The notes: generated by a model from the sequence alone, not told the origin. Positions 8,022 through 22,752 are shown, counted from the first letter of the stretch. The stretch: DNA of 64,000 nt from Citrobacter freundii (GCF_029717145.1 NZ_CP099222.1:3720001-3784000), one strand, 5' to 3'. Numbers and translations are program-made.

Positions 8022-8098
8022 TGGCGGAATGGACGGGACTCGAACCCGCGACCCCCTGCGTGACAGGCAGGTATTCTAACCAACTGAACTACCACTCC
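8022..8098 (-). tRNA. aspV: tRNA-Asp (GTC), aspV position
   Basis: A 77-base tRNA with encoded CCA. The anticodon GTC is at 8062-8064. The acceptor stem reads GGAGTGG with CCATTCC; the second tRNA-Asp in this window has GGAGCGG with CCGTTCC. One pair is thus changed at both positions (C-G to T-A), keeping the stem intact. It lies downstream of dnaQ as in K-12, and the accessory fimbrial block begins just beyond its 3' end. Confidence 0.97.
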
Positions 8099-8231
8099 GC
8101 GTTGTGTTCCGCTTGGGAACGAAGCGAATATTACGGATTGCCTCGCCCCTCGTCAACGCTTTTTCTCACGTTTTTAATCGTTTGCTGCAAAAATCACCCG
8201 AATAGCCATTTCTGCACGGTAAACGCGCAAA

Positions 8232-8960
8232 CTATGCCCGCCAGAGGCAACTTCCGCCCTTCTTCTGAACCAGGTCAAGGCGCGACTCATGGGCCGCTAA
8301 CTCTTCATCAGTGGCGAAAACAACACGTAACTTGCCGGACTGACGCACAATCCGTTGGATCCCGGTATCATTCTGCTGCTGGCTGTCACCCTCCATGGAA
8401 AATGCCATCGTGGTCTGCCCACCGGTCATCATCAGATAAACGTCGGCCAGAATCTGAGCATCGAGCAATGCGCCGTGCAAGGTACGCTTGCTGTTGTCTA
8501 TCTCATAACGCGAGCATAGTGCATCAAGGCTGTTACGCTTACCAGGAAACATCTTCCTCGCCAGCGCCAGGCTATCGGTCACTTTACAGAAGGTGTTCGT
8601 TTTCGGGATATCGCGATGGAGCTTTGCAAACTCATAATCCATAAAGCCGATATCAAACGATGCGTTATGGATGACCAGCTCCGCACCGCGGATGTAGTCA
8701 AGAAACTCATCGGCAACATCGGCAAAAGTGGGCTTATCGAGCAGGAATTCATCCGCGATGCCGTGTACGCCAAACGCTTCCGGGTCCACCAGCCGATCGG
8801 GCTTCAGGTAAACGTGAAAGTTATTGCCGGTCAGGCGTCGGTTCACCACTTCAACCGCACCGATCTCAATAATCTTGTGGCCTTCGTAGTGGGCACCGAT
8901 CTGGTTCATACCGGTGGTTTCGGTATCGAGGACGATCTGCCGTGTAATTCCAGTGCTCAT
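8232..8960 (-). CDS. dnaQ: DNA polymerase III epsilon subunit (3'-5' proofreading exonuclease)
   Basis: The proofreading subunit of the replicative polymerase core, a DEDDh exonuclease. At 242 residues it is nearly the same length as the E. coli protein. Catalytic residues are visible: D12 and E14 (LDTETTG), D103 region (NASFDIGFMD), and H162/D167 (LHGALLDAQ). The C-terminal segment QKKGGSCLWRA, which contacts the polymerase subunit, is intact. I chose ATG 8960 because the protein then begins MSTGITRQ like its homologues. Three extra in-frame codons upstream are not needed. It is divergent from rnhA with a 62-base shared control region. Confidence 0.97.
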   Translation of the reverse strand: MSTGITRQIVLDTETTGMNQIGAHYEGHKIIEIGAVEVVNRRLTGNNFHVYLKPDRLVDPEAFGVHGIADEFLLDKPTFADVADEFLDYIRGAELVIHNASFDIGFMDYEFAKLHRDIPKTNTFCKVTDSLALARKMFPGKRNSLDALCSRYEIDNSKRTLHGALLDAQILADVYLMMTGGQTTMAFSMEGDSQQQNDTGIQRIVRQSGKLRVVFATDEELAAHESRLDLVQKKGGSCLWRA

Positions 8961-9022
8961 AGCGGTCATTTATGTCAGACTTATCGTTTATATCGATCTC
9001 TAAAACAGGAAGTCTACCAGAG

Positions 9023-9490
9023 ATGCTTAAACAGGTAGAAATTTTCACCGACGGTTCTTGCCTGGGAAATCCAGGGCCAGGCGGCTACGGGGCAATTTTA
9101 CGCTTTCGCGGGCGAGAAAAAACCTTTAGCGAAGGATACAACCTCACCACCAATAATCGCATGGAGCTAATGGCGGCCATCGTCGCGCTGGAAGCACTTA
9201 AAGAACAATGTGAAGTGGTGCTCAGTACCGACAGCCAGTATGTGCGCCAGGGTATTACCCAGTGGATCCACAACTGGAAAAAACGCGGCTGGAAAACCGC
9301 AGACAAAAAACCGGTCAAGAATGTCGATCTCTGGAAACGCCTGGATGCGGCGCTGGGTCAGCACCAAATCAAGTGGGAATGGGTCAAAGGCCACGCTGGC
9401 CACCCGGAAAACGAACGCTGCGACGAGCTTGCCCGCGCCGCGGCGATGAGTCCTACACAGGATGATGTTGGGTATCAACCCGAAGCTTAA
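9023..9490 (+). CDS. rnhA: Ribonuclease HI
   Basis: It degrades the RNA strand of RNA-DNA hybrids such as R-loops and primer remnants. The 155-residue product matches the family length. The catalytic acidic residues are D10 ([12 protein letters not shown]), E48 (NNRMELMA), D70 (STDSQYV) and D134 (NERCDELA). The basic handle region [15 protein letters not shown] is present. ATG 9023 gives the known MLKQVEIF start; an upstream frame extension to 8972 would run into the dnaQ promoter. Its stop overlaps that of the convergent yafS by two bases (TTAA), with no terminator hairpin between. Confidence 0.98.
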   Translation: MLKQVEIFTDGSCLGNPGPGGYGAILRFRGREKTFSEGYNLTTNNRMELMAAIVALEALKEQCEVVLSTDSQYVRQGITQWIHNWKKRGWKTADKKPVKNVDLWKRLDAALGQHQIKWEWVKGHAGHPENERCDELARAAAMSPTQDDVGYQPEA

Positions 9491-10209
9491 GCGTCCGGTT
9501 TACGGTATTGCCGGGTTGCACCAACGGCCTGACGGATACGCGCTTTGCTTTTGTTTTGTTTCATTGGGTTAAGCGTAAGCGGGATAGTTCGCTTGCGCGC
9601 GACCACCAGCTGCATACATCCCAACGCCGGAATATGCGCACTTAACATTTTCCCCCCCTGCTTCTTCCAGGGCAAAACGTGAAAACGGCTGACGTGCAAC
9701 ACTTCGAAATTCAGCAACGAAAGCCAGTCCAGCTGGCGCATCAGCGTAAACATCCGGCTGTTGTAAGGTGATGTTTTACGTAATACCGGTACCAGCTTGC
9801 GCAGGCCCATCAGGCTGACCGGATTGAATCCGCTCAGTATTAACCAGCCGTCATCGATAAGCACACGATCGGCCTCGCGCAGTAAGCGATGCGGGTCAGA
9901 GCACCACGGCAGCGTATGCGCCAGCAGGCACACATCAACAGATTTATCGGCAAAGGGAAGATGCAGAGGATCCGCCAGCACCTGCATTGGCGAGCCTTGC
10001 GAAGAAACATTGACCTGATGAGAAACCGCGCACGCTTCGGAATTGATTTCTGCGCTTAAATTACCAATCTTAAGCAGATGAAAACCGTACATTTTCGCAA
10101 ACCACGGGTTAAGCTGATACTCCAGCGCCTCACGATAGTGTTCGCCCCAGGGTAAATCATCCCAGCTCACGGGCGCTACGACAGTTTGAGGGAGCCTTGC
10201 CGGTTTCAT
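9487..10209 (-). CDS. yafS: YafS, SAM-dependent methyltransferase-like protein
   Basis: A 240-residue protein of the class I methyltransferase fold. ATG 10209 gives the [11 protein letters not shown] start shared with the E. coli protein. The region [21 protein letters not shown] (about residues 80-100) is the post-motif typical of small-molecule methyltransferases, but the usual glycine-rich SAM motif I is degenerate. The substrate is unknown. It is divergent from gloB (33 bases apart) and convergent with rnhA. Confidence 0.9.
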   Translation of the reverse strand: MKPARLPQTVVAPVSWDDLPWGEHYREALEYQLNPWFAKMYGFHLLKIGNLSAEINSEACAVSHQVNVSSQGSPMQVLADPLHLPFADKSVDVCLLAHTLPWCSDPHRLLREADRVLIDDGWLILSGFNPVSLMGLRKLVPVLRKTSPYNSRMFTLMRQLDWLSLLNFEVLHVSRFHVLPWKKQGGKMLSAHIPALGCMQLVVARKRTIPLTLNPMKQNKSKARIRQAVGATRQYRKPDA

Positions 10210-10242
10210 CACAACCTTCCGTTTCGCATTGAGAGGTAATTT

Positions 10243-10998
10243 ATGAATCTTAACAGTATTCCCGCCTTTGATGACAATTACATCTGGGTCCTGACCAATA
10301 ATGAGAATCATTGCCTGATTGTCGATCCTGGCGAGGCGGCTCCGGTGCTACAAGCCATTGCTGAGCACAACTGGGTGCCAGAGGCTATTTTACTTACCCA
10401 CCACCATCATGATCACGTTGGCGGCGTGAAAGAACTTGTGCAGCGCTTTCCACAAATAGTGGTCTATGGACCTGCTGAAACACAAGATAAGGGAACCACA
10501 CGTGTAGTCGAAGAGGGTGATATCGCACTCGTTTTAGGGCATGAATTTAGCGTATTTGCCACGCCGGGTCACACTTTAGGACATATCTGTTACTTCAGCC
10601 ACCCTTATCTGTTTTGCGGCGACACGCTGTTTTCCGGCGGCTGCGGCCGGCTTTTTGAAGGCACAGCATTACAAATGTATCAATCACTTAAAAAAATAAG
10701 TGCCCTTCCGGATGATACGTTAATTTGTTGCGCACATGAGTACACTTTAGCAAATATGAAGTTTGCCTTAAGCATCCTCCCGCACGATCCGTCTATAAAT
10801 GATTATTATCGTAAAGTTAATGAGTTACGCGTAAAAAACCAAATGACACTACCCGTAATTCTGAAAAATGAGCGCAGAAATAATATTTTTTTAAGAACGG
10901 AAGATATTGATTTAATTAATGAAATCAACAAAGAAACAATATTGCAACAACCTGAAGCGCGTTTTGCGTGGTTAAGGTCAAAGAAAGATACGTTCTGA
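10243..10998 (+). CDS. gloB: Hydroxyacylglutathione hydrolase (glyoxalase II)
   Basis: It hydrolyses S-lactoylglutathione to lactate and glutathione, the second step of methylglyoxal detoxification. It is a 251-residue metallo-beta-lactamase fold enzyme with the metal motif THHHHDH (H53, H55, D57, H58), further ligands in ATPGHTLGH and [13 protein letters not shown], and the C-terminal substrate helix region with H in CCAHEYT. The last third (about 10690-10990) is clearly more AT-rich than the rest, with many TTA and AAA codons. It reads through normally and ends WLRSKKDTF, like homologues. Confidence 0.97.
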   Translation: MNLNSIPAFDDNYIWVLTNNENHCLIVDPGEAAPVLQAIAEHNWVPEAILLTHHHHDHVGGVKELVQRFPQIVVYGPAETQDKGTTRVVEEGDIALVLGHEFSVFATPGHTLGHICYFSHPYLFCGDTLFSGGCGRLFEGTALQMYQSLKKISALPDDTLICCAHEYTLANMKFALSILPHDPSINDYYRKVNELRVKNQMTLPVILKNERRNNIFLRTEDIDLINEINKETILQQPEARFAWLRSKKDTF

Positions 10999-11069
10999 CA
11001 ATTCTGGGTTGCCTTTTGAAAACTTCGCCGTTATGATCGGTCGTCTTTTAAGCAACTATTGACACACAC

Positions 11070-12428
11070 ATGAAGGCAAAAGCGATATTACTCGCCTCTG
11101 TCCTGCTTGTTGGGTGCCAGAATACTGGTAACGTCCAACAACACGCACAGAGCCTTTCTGCAGCTGGTCAAGGGGAAGCAGGAAAGTTTACAAGCCAGGC
11201 GCGCTGGATGGACGATGGGACATCTATCGCCGCCGATCAGGATTTGTGGGCTTTCATTGGTGACGAGCTAAAGATGGGAATTCCGGAAAACAACCGGATT
11301 CGCGAACAGAAACAGAAGTATTTACGCAATAAGAGCTATCTCCACGATGTAACGTTACGGGCAGAGCCGTATATGTACTGGATAGCCGGGCAAGTTAAGA
11401 AACGTAACATGCCGATGGAGCTGGTACTCCTACCCATAGTGGAGAGCGCTTTTGATCCTCACGCAACGTCTGGCGCCAATGCCGCAGGCATTTGGCAGAT
11501 CATTCCGAGCACGGGGCGCAATTATGGTTTAAAGCAGACCCGCAATTATGATGCACGTCGCGACATTGTGGCTTCCACCACTGCCGCGTTGGACATGATG
11601 CAGCGTCTGAACAAGATGTTTGATGGCGACTGGCTGCTGACCGTTGCTGCTTATAATAGCGGTGAAGGTCGCGTGATGAAGGCAATGAAAGCGAACAAAT
11701 CTCGTGGCAAGCCCACCGATTTTTGGTCACTCCCTCTGCCTCAGGAAACGAAGCAGTATGTGCCCAAAATGCTGGCATTGAGTGATATTCTCAAGAACAG
11801 CAAGCGTTATGGCGTGCGTCTGCCAACCACAGACGAAAGCCGCGCGTTGGCACGTGTTCGCTTGAACAGCCCGGTTGAGATGGCTCAGGTTGCCGATATG
11901 GCGGGTATTTCCGTCAGCAAGCTGAAGACCTTCAATGCTGGCGTGAAAGGCTCCACGTTGGGTGTCAGCGGCCCGCAATATGTGATGGTGCCAAAGAAGC
12001 ACGCGGAGAAACTGCGTGAGTCCCTGGCGTCAGGCGAAATTGCAGCCGTACAGTCAACGCTGGTCGCGGATAACACGCCGCTGAACAGCCGTAGCTACAA
12101 GGTTCGCTCTGGCGATACGCTTTCCGGCATCGCTTCACGTCTTGGCGTGAATGCGAATGAGCTAAAGCAGTGGAATAATCTGCGTAGTTCGACTCTGAAA
12201 GTGGGCCAAAGTTTGACCGTAGGTGCAGGCACCAGCGCGCAGCGACTGGCTAAAAACAGCGATAGCATTACCTATCGTGTACGTAAGGGCGATTCGCTTT
12301 CGAGCATTGCTAAACGTCACGGGGTCAACATCAAGGATGTGATGCGCTGGAATAACGATACCGACAATCTGCAGCCGGGCGATCAGCTGACGTTGTTTGT
12401 GAAAAACAACGGTATGCCGGACTCCTGA
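11070..12428 (+). CDS. mltD: Membrane-bound lytic murein transglycosylase D
   Basis: An outer-membrane lipoprotein that cleaves peptidoglycan glycan strands to 1,6-anhydro ends. At 452 residues it has the family length. The lipobox LLVGC gives lipidation at C16. The SLT domain (about residues 105-240) has catalytic E125 in LPIVESAFDPHA, and GIWQIIPSTGRNYG and TVAAYNSGEGRV behind it. Two LysM repeats follow at about 343-386 (SYKVRSGDTLSGIA) and 401-445 (TYRVRKGDSLSSIA). The 71-base gap after gloB can hold its own promoter. A strong terminator follows. Confidence 0.97.
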   Translation: MKAKAILLASVLLVGCQNTGNVQQHAQSLSAAGQGEAGKFTSQARWMDDGTSIAADQDLWAFIGDELKMGIPENNRIREQKQKYLRNKSYLHDVTLRAEPYMYWIAGQVKKRNMPMELVLLPIVESAFDPHATSGANAAGIWQIIPSTGRNYGLKQTRNYDARRDIVASTTAALDMMQRLNKMFDGDWLLTVAAYNSGEGRVMKAMKANKSRGKPTDFWSLPLPQETKQYVPKMLALSDILKNSKRYGVRLPTTDESRALARVRLNSPVEMAQVADMAGISVSKLKTFNAGVKGSTLGVSGPQYVMVPKKHAEKLRESLASGEIAAVQSTLVADNTPLNSRSYKVRSGDTLSGIASRLGVNANELKQWNNLRSSTLKVGQSLTVGAGTSAQRLAKNSDSITYRVRKGDSLSSIAKRHGVNIKDVMRWNNDTDNLQPGDQLTLFVKNNGMPDS

Positions 12429-12444
12429 TAGCAGGATAAACATT

Positions 12445-12475
12445 AAGGCACTGGTTTCCCCCCAGTGCCTTTTTT
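12445..12475 (+). terminator. Rho-independent terminator after mltD
   Basis: AAGGCACTGG (12445-12454) pairs with CCAGTGCCTT (12462-12471), followed by a T-run. It lies between the convergent mltD and yafE and may work weakly in the other direction. Confidence 0.9.
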
Positions 12476-12477
12476 AT

Positions 12478-13248
12478 TTATGCCGCTTTATGCGCCTCAA
12501 CCATAATCGTGTCACTGGTGAACGACCCGTCCTGCTGTAACGCGAAGTAGGCCTGCACTTCGGCAGACGCACTCTGCTGGTATAAACGAACCGCGTCAAT
12601 CAACACCTGCGGAGTACGCATCCGCGCGACCCATGAGCTAAACGCCAGCGGCAGGCGGTCCGTAAACACCGTATCGACAATCAGATTGGCATCATTCATC
12701 AATGACAGCCACTCACCGCTGGAATAGTTGCGCACATGTGAGGTATCGCGTAACGCTTCAACGGTTTGCAGCCAGATGTCCCGCACCGTGTGCCCAGGTG
12801 ACATGACATCCATCACAATCACCACACCGCCAGGTTTCAATACACGATTCACTTCTCGCAGCGCGCGTCCGACATCATGCCAGTGATGCGCAGAATAGCG
12901 GCTAATCACCACATCAAAAGAGCCATCCTCAAACGGCAGGCTTTCGGCATATCCTTGCCGGGTAGCGATATTGTCTAATCCCTTCTCTTTTGCCGCCTGC
13001 GCGACCACGTCGAGCATCTGCGCCGATAAATCATACGCCACGACCTGTTTTACCTGATGTGCCGCCGCAAAGCTGGCGTGTCCCGCACCGCATCCCATGT
13101 CGAGAACGCTGGCCAGTGGAAATGCCGACAGCCTTTCCGCCAGCCGTTGTAAATCACGGCCAGAGGCGTGTACCGTGCTGGTTAAATAGGCATTCGCTTG
13201 CGAGCCAAACTGCTTTTCGACGTTGTCATGATGAGAGCGTGTAGTCAT
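12478..13248 (-). CDS. yafE: YafE, class I SAM-dependent methyltransferase
   Basis: A 256-residue methyltransferase of the UbiE/Methyltransf_11 type. Motif I is intact (SVLDMGCGAGHASF, D50-G54), followed by VVAYDLSAQML (acidic residue for the SAM ribose), YAESLPFEDGSFDVVISRYSAHHW and the post-motif LREVNRVLKPGGVVIVMD. The substrate is unknown. The start ATG 13248 follows AAGGA at a normal distance. The protein is longer than the form I remember for K-12 (about 207 residues), which seems to lack the N-terminus. It ends 3 bases after the mltD terminator. Confidence 0.92.
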   Translation of the reverse strand: MTTRSHHDNVEKQFGSQANAYLTSTVHASGRDLQRLAERLSAFPLASVLDMGCGAGHASFAAAHQVKQVVAYDLSAQMLDVVAQAAKEKGLDNIATRQGYAESLPFEDGSFDVVISRYSAHHWHDVGRALREVNRVLKPGGVVIVMDVMSPGHTVRDIWLQTVEALRDTSHVRNYSSGEWLSLMNDANLIVDTVFTDRLPLAFSSWVARMRTPQVLIDAVRLYQQSASAEVQAYFALQQDGSFTSDTIMVEAHKAA

Positions 13249-13326
13249 TGTGTTGTCCTTCGGTTGTGGTGAAAGATAAAGGACAGCACCCTAACAGGCC
13301 TGCCCCACGGCAGACCTGACACACCT

Positions 13327-14136
<810 letters not shown>

Positions 14137-14258
14137 TCAAACCTCTGTAACGTCAACCAGTCCGCAGCCGGACTGGTTCTTCAGTTATAGGGACTTTAAG
14201 GCTTACTTTCAACGAGCAATTGCAGTTTGTTTTGTAAGTGGGTACTTACATCAATGAG

Positions 14259-15434
14259 TTATCCCAGCGTGATCCGCACAGGTTTATCAAGACGACCGCT
14301 GATGCCCATCAGTAAGAAAGCAGCCAGTACGATAAGCGCGCCAATCCACGGCGTCTGCGCTAAGCCATAATGCTCTACCGTTTGCCCGCCAATCACCGAA
14401 CCCAGTGCAATACCGACGTTAAACGCCGCAATGTTCAGTCCGGAGGCGACATCAACTGCATTGGGGGTAAATTGTTCCGCTTTCTGCACAACATAAACCT
14501 GTAATCCCGGTACGTTACCGAAGGCAAAGATCCCCATCACCAATATCGTTACCAGCGCCGCGTACTGCGTGGATGCCGTTAACTGGAATAGCATCAGCAG
14601 AACAAACAGTGCAGCAAAAATGAACTTCAATGCAGGGACTGCACCATGTTTATCCGCCAGTTTACCGCCCCAGATATTACCGATAGCCACAGAGACGCCG
14701 TATCCCAATAAGATCCAACTTACCGCTGTCGGGGAGAATCCGGCCAGATCCTGCATCATCGGTGCAAGGAAGGTAAACGCCGTAAAGACGCCACCATAGC
14801 CCAGCGCCGTAACCGCATAAATCAACAGCAGACGAGGATGGGTTAAGACTTTCACCTGATCGCGGATGCTGGCGGCAGCCCGACCTGGAATATTCGCCGG
14901 GATCAGCAACTGGCTGCTAATTAGCGCAATGACGCCCAGCATTGAGACTGCGAGGAAGGTTTCACGCCAACCAAAATGCTGACCGATAAATGTGCCCAGC
15001 GGGACGCCCGTCACCAGGGCCACCGTTAAACCGCCAAACATAATGGCGATGGCCGAAGCCGCTTTCTCTTTAGGCACCAGACTTGTTGCAATGGTTGAAC
15101 CAATCGAGAAGAACACGCCGTGTGCAAGACCGGTCAACAGACGGGCGACAATTAAGGTCATATAGCCCGGAGCCTGCCAAGCCAGCAAGTTACCGGCAGT
15201 AAACAGCACCATCAGCGCAACCAGCAGCTGTTTACGCGGCAGGCTCCCTGTCAGAGCGGTCAGCACTGGTGCGCCAATAGCCACCCCCAGCGCATAAATT
15301 GAAACCAGCATCCCCGCAGAAGGCAAAGAGATGGCCAGTTGTTCAGCAATAGTCGGTACCAGGCCGACAATCACAAATTCGGTCGTGCCAATGGCGAAGG
15401 CACTTATAGTCAGTGCGAATAAAGCGAGTGGCAT
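14259..15434 (-). CDS. MFS (DHA1 family) efflux transporter
   Basis: A 391-residue inner-membrane transporter with 12 predicted helices, related to AraJ/YdhP-type drug:H+ antiporters. The antiporter-type motif near the N-terminus (GTTEFVIVGLVPTIAEQL), the basic loop GSLPRKQL between helices 2 and 3, and helix 5 with GGLTVALVTGVPLGTFIG are visible. ATG 15434 is chosen because GGAG lies seven bases before it; an ATG 18 bases upstream has no such site. It is divergent from the LysR-type gene yafC (105 bases between), which suggests control by YafC. K-12 has no gene here between yafC and yafD. The substrate is unknown. Confidence 0.88.
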   Translation of the reverse strand: MPLALFALTISAFAIGTTEFVIVGLVPTIAEQLAISLPSAGMLVSIYALGVAIGAPVLTALTGSLPRKQLLVALMVLFTAGNLLAWQAPGYMTLIVARLLTGLAHGVFFSIGSTIATSLVPKEKAASAIAIMFGGLTVALVTGVPLGTFIGQHFGWRETFLAVSMLGVIALISSQLLIPANIPGRAAASIRDQVKVLTHPRLLLIYAVTALGYGGVFTAFTFLAPMMQDLAGFSPTAVSWILLGYGVSVAIGNIWGGKLADKHGAVPALKFIFAALFVLLMLFQLTASTQYAALVTILVMGIFAFGNVPGLQVYVVQKAEQFTPNAVDVASGLNIAAFNVGIALGSVIGGQTVEHYGLAQTPWIGALIVLAAFLLMGISGRLDKPVRITLG

Positions 15435-15539
15435 AAATAAACTCCATATCATCAGTAATCAGATGACATGCAGTATGCCGGGATGCTTTAATAACAAAAA
15501 TATTCAAAATCTCAATATAATTTTGCTTCAGGTGCAAAA

Positions 15540-16454
15540 ATGAAAGCAACCTCAGAAGAACTGGCAATTTTTGTGGCTGTCGTGGAAAGCGGTAGCTTTA
15601 GCCGCGCCGCAGAGCAGTTGGGACAGGCCAATTCTGCCGTCAGTCGGGCCGTAAAAAAACTGGAGATGAAACTGGGCGTCAGCTTGCTCAATCGGACCAC
15701 CCGACAGCTAAGCCTGACCGAGGAAGGTGAACGTTACTTCAGGCGCGTACAGCTAATCTTGCAGGAAATGGCCGCCGCAGAGACGGAAATTATGGAGTCT
15801 CGCAATACGCCGCGTGGCTTGCTGCGCATTGACGCCGCAACGCCGGTTATGCTGCATTTCCTGATTCCGCTCATCAAGCCCTTCCGCGAACGCTATCCTG
15901 AGATGACGCTGTCGCTGGTCTCTTCAGAAACGTTCATCAATCTTATTGAACGAAAAGTGGATGTAGCTATACGTGCAGGCACGCTGACTGACTCGAGCCT
16001 ACGCGCACGTCCATTGTTTACCAGCTATCGTAAGATTATTGCTTCGCCTGACTATATTGCGAAATTTGGTGTTCCAGAGAGCGTCGAAGCGCTTAAGCAG
16101 CACCTGTGTCTCGGTTTTTCTGAACCGGTTTCACTCAATACCTGGCCGATTGCCTGCAGCGATGGGCAGCTTCATGAGGCTGAATGCGGACTATCTTCTA
16201 ACAGCGGCGAAACGCTAAAACAACTTTGTCTGAGCGGAAACGGTATTGCCTGTCTTTCAGATTATATGATTGATAAGGAGATCGCACGAGGTGAACTGGT
16301 CGAATTGTTGGCGGATAAACGCCTGCCAGTAGAGATGCCGTTCAGCGCTGTTTACTACAGCGATCGGGCAGTAAGCACTCGCATTCGGGCATTTATCGAC
16401 TTTTTGAGTGAACATATAAGAACAGCTCCCGCAGGAGCTGTGAAAGAGGGTTAA
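15540..16454 (+). CDS. yafC: YafC, LysR-type transcriptional regulator
   Basis: A 304-residue LysR-family regulator. The N-terminal winged helix (residues 1-60) contains [20 protein letters not shown] and [12 protein letters not shown]. An effector-binding domain follows (about 90-290). In K-12 its target is unclear to my knowledge. Here it is divergent from an MFS transporter, an arrangement typical for a LysR protein and its regulated efflux gene. Near the 3' end an 8-base-pair hairpin (16422-16441) lies within the coding sequence without a T-run. Confidence 0.94.
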   Translation: MKATSEELAIFVAVVESGSFSRAAEQLGQANSAVSRAVKKLEMKLGVSLLNRTTRQLSLTEEGERYFRRVQLILQEMAAAETEIMESRNTPRGLLRIDAATPVMLHFLIPLIKPFRERYPEMTLSLVSSETFINLIERKVDVAIRAGTLTDSSLRARPLFTSYRKIIASPDYIAKFGVPESVEALKQHLCLGFSEPVSLNTWPIACSDGQLHEAECGLSSNSGETLKQLCLSGNGIACLSDYMIDKEIARGELVELLADKRLPVEMPFSAVYYSDRAVSTRIRAFIDFLSEHIRTAPAGAVKEG

Positions 16455-16483
16455 AGGGCACAGAGGGTCGCTGGGTCAGGTCA

Positions 16484-17287
16484 TTAGTCCCACTCGGGTG
16501 CCAGACCTTCCGGGCTAACCAGACGATCGTTGCAGTCCAGCGCCGCGATCGCCGCGTTGTCTTCAGCATCCAGACGCAGATCCAGCGCCAGCAGGTTACT
16601 GGCCAGGTTTTCTCGCTTGGTCGAAGAAGGGATCACCGAGTATCCCTCACCCATCGCCCATGCCAGAATCACCTGAGCCGGTGTCGCATTATGTTTCGCG
16701 GCAATACCGGTAATGACTTCATCTTTCAGTGCCTTACCGTATGCCAGCGTCATGTAAGACGTGATGTGGATACCGTGCGCTTTGGCCCAGTCAACCACCT
16801 GACGGCTTTGCAGATACGGGGACAGCTCAATCTGGTTGGTCGCGATGTTCTCTACGCCCACTGCAGCAATGGCTCTTTTCATTAGCGGAATGGTAAAGTT
16901 AGAGATACCAATTTCGCGAGTCAGGCCCTGTGCTTTAGCTTCCAATAATGCCTGCATAAATTCTTCAACAGAAACCTCATCGTTTGGTGAAGGCCAATGG
17001 ATCAGCGTCAGATCAACGTAATTGGTACGCAGTTTCTTCAAACTCTCTTTCAGGCTCGGGATCAGTTTTTCTTCGCTGAGATTCTCAATCCAAATCTTGG
17101 TGGTGATATACAGGTCACTGCGCGGCACACCACTTTCAGCAATCGCCTGACCAACCGCGGCTTCGTTATCATAGATTTGTGCGGTGTCGACGGCCCGATA
17201 GCCCAGTTCCAGAGCTGTTTTAACAGAAGCGATAACGACGTCGTCTTTCAGGCGAAAAGTACCTAAACCGAATGCAGGGATAGTCAT
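16484..17287 (-). CDS. dkgB: 2,5-diketo-D-gluconate reductase B (aldo-keto reductase)
   Basis: An NADPH-dependent aldo-keto reductase of 267 residues that reduces 2,5-diketogluconate and small aldehydes such as methylglyoxal. The catalytic tetrad is visible: D34, Y39 ([10 protein letters not shown]), K64 (ITTKIW) and H97 (LIHWPSP). The cofactor segment [12 protein letters not shown] is near the end. ATG 17287 gives the standard MTIPAFGLG start; seven further codons upstream are unlikely to be used. It is convergent with yafC, 29 bases away. Confidence 0.96.
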   Translation of the reverse strand: MTIPAFGLGTFRLKDDVVIASVKTALELGYRAVDTAQIYDNEAAVGQAIAESGVPRSDLYITTKIWIENLSEEKLIPSLKESLKKLRTNYVDLTLIHWPSPNDEVSVEEFMQALLEAKAQGLTREIGISNFTIPLMKRAIAAVGVENIATNQIELSPYLQSRQVVDWAKAHGIHITSYMTLAYGKALKDEVITGIAAKHNATPAQVILAWAMGEGYSVIPSSTKRENLASNLLALDLRLDAEDNAAIAALDCNDRLVSPEGLAPEWD

Positions 17288-17410
17288 AAATTTCCTCTTT
17301 TTAATCACAGTCTTCGTTAGTCGGAGGAGTATGGCCTTCTAACGTGTAGATAAAAAGAGCGTATAACGCAGAGGATTTTTGCAGATTTAGCAATAATTGA
17401 ATGACAGCAA

Positions 17411-17443
17411 AAGAAAAAGCCCTGAGCGTTAACTCAGGGCTTT
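17411..17443 (-). terminator. Terminator of the rRNA operon
   Basis: An 11-base-pair stem (AAAGCCCTGAG, 17416-17426, with 17433-17443) is followed on the minus strand by TTTTTCTTTT. It lies just past the operon's last gene, tRNA-Asp. Confidence 0.92.
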
Positions 17444-17450
17444 CAATAAG

Positions 17451-17527
17451 TGGCGGAACGGACGGGACTCGAACCCGCGACCCCCTGCGTGACAGGCAGG
17501 TATTCTAACCAACTGAACTACCGCTCC
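17451..17527 (-). tRNA. aspU: tRNA-Asp (GTC), distal gene of the rRNA operon
   Basis: A 77-base tRNA with encoded CCA and anticodon GTC at 17491-17493. It follows 5S rRNA as aspU does in rrnH of K-12. Its acceptor stem is the usual GGAGCGG/CCGTTCC. It is otherwise identical to the copy at 8022-8098. Confidence 0.98.
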
Positions 17528-17580
17528 ACCGAATTTCTTTGTCACTACCCGGATTTTTCATCCCGGTTTACTGCAATTTG

Positions 17581-17700
17581 ATGCCTGGCAGTTCCCTACT
17601 CTCGCATGGGGAGACCCCACACTACCATCGGCGCTACGGCGTTTCACTTCTGAGTTCGGCATGGGGTCAGGTGGGACCACCGCGCTACAGCCGCCAGGCA
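17581..17700 (-). rRNA. rrfH: 5S ribosomal RNA
   Basis: 120 bases, starting TGCCTGGCGGC and ending GCCAGGCAT on the minus strand, with the complementary ends of 5S rRNA. It lies 91 bases from 23S and 53 bases before tRNA-Asp. Confidence 0.98.
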
Positions 17701-17791
17701 AATTCTGTTATCAGACCGCTTTTGCGTTCTGATTTTATCTGTATCAAGCTGAATTGATGTCTTTCTTTCGCCAAAACATCTTTGGCGTTGT

Positions 17792-20701
<2,910 letters not shown>

Positions 20702-20918
20702 TCACAACCCGAAGATGTTTCGTAAAACACATCGTGTTGCGAAAATTTGAGAGACTCGAACACACCGCTTATCTGTTCTTATTACGGAGAACAGACACAG
20801 TGTGTCGTTTCAATTTTCAGCTTGATCCAGATTTTTAAAGAGCAAATATCTCAAACGTAACTCACTGAGTTAGTTTTGAGATATCGATGGGTTGTGCCTT
20901 TCACTCACGACCAGCAAG

Positions 20919-20993
20919 TGGCGTCCCCTAGGGGATTCGAACCCCTGTTGCCGCCGTGAAAGGGCGGAGTCCTAACCGCTAGACGAAGGGGAC
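20919..20993 (-). tRNA. tRNA-Glu (TTC) in the 16S-23S spacer
   Basis: A 75-base tRNA with encoded CCA and anticodon TTC (20958-20960). The acceptor stem GTCCCC pairs with GGGGAC. It is the only tRNA in the 380-base spacer. K-12 rrnH carries tRNA-Ile and tRNA-Ala instead, so spacer type has changed relative to K-12. A boxA-like TTTAAAGAGC complement at about 20832-20843 lies on its 23S side. Confidence 0.97.
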
Positions 20994-21081
20994 ACGGAGT
21001 GTCACGACTTCGCAGCCGTCTTGCTTCTTTACTTTTCATCAGACAATCTGTGTGAGCACTACAAAGAACGTTTCTTTAAGG

Positions 21082-22623
<1,542 letters not shown>

Positions 22624-22752
22624 AAGTTTGATGCTCGTGAATTAAACTTCGTAATGAATTACGTATGTTCACTCAGAGACTTAGTATTCATTTTTCGTCT
22701 TGCGACGTTAAGAATCCGTATCTTCGAGTGCCCACACAGATTGTCTGATAAA

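Noticed and set aside
8021-8644. 207-codon open frame covering tRNA-Asp and the end of dnaQ
   Set aside because: It crosses a tRNA gene and lies antisense to dnaQ; no start signal supports it.
16422-16441. Hairpin at the end of yafC
   Set aside because: It lies inside the coding sequence and no T-run follows, so it is unlikely to be a terminator.
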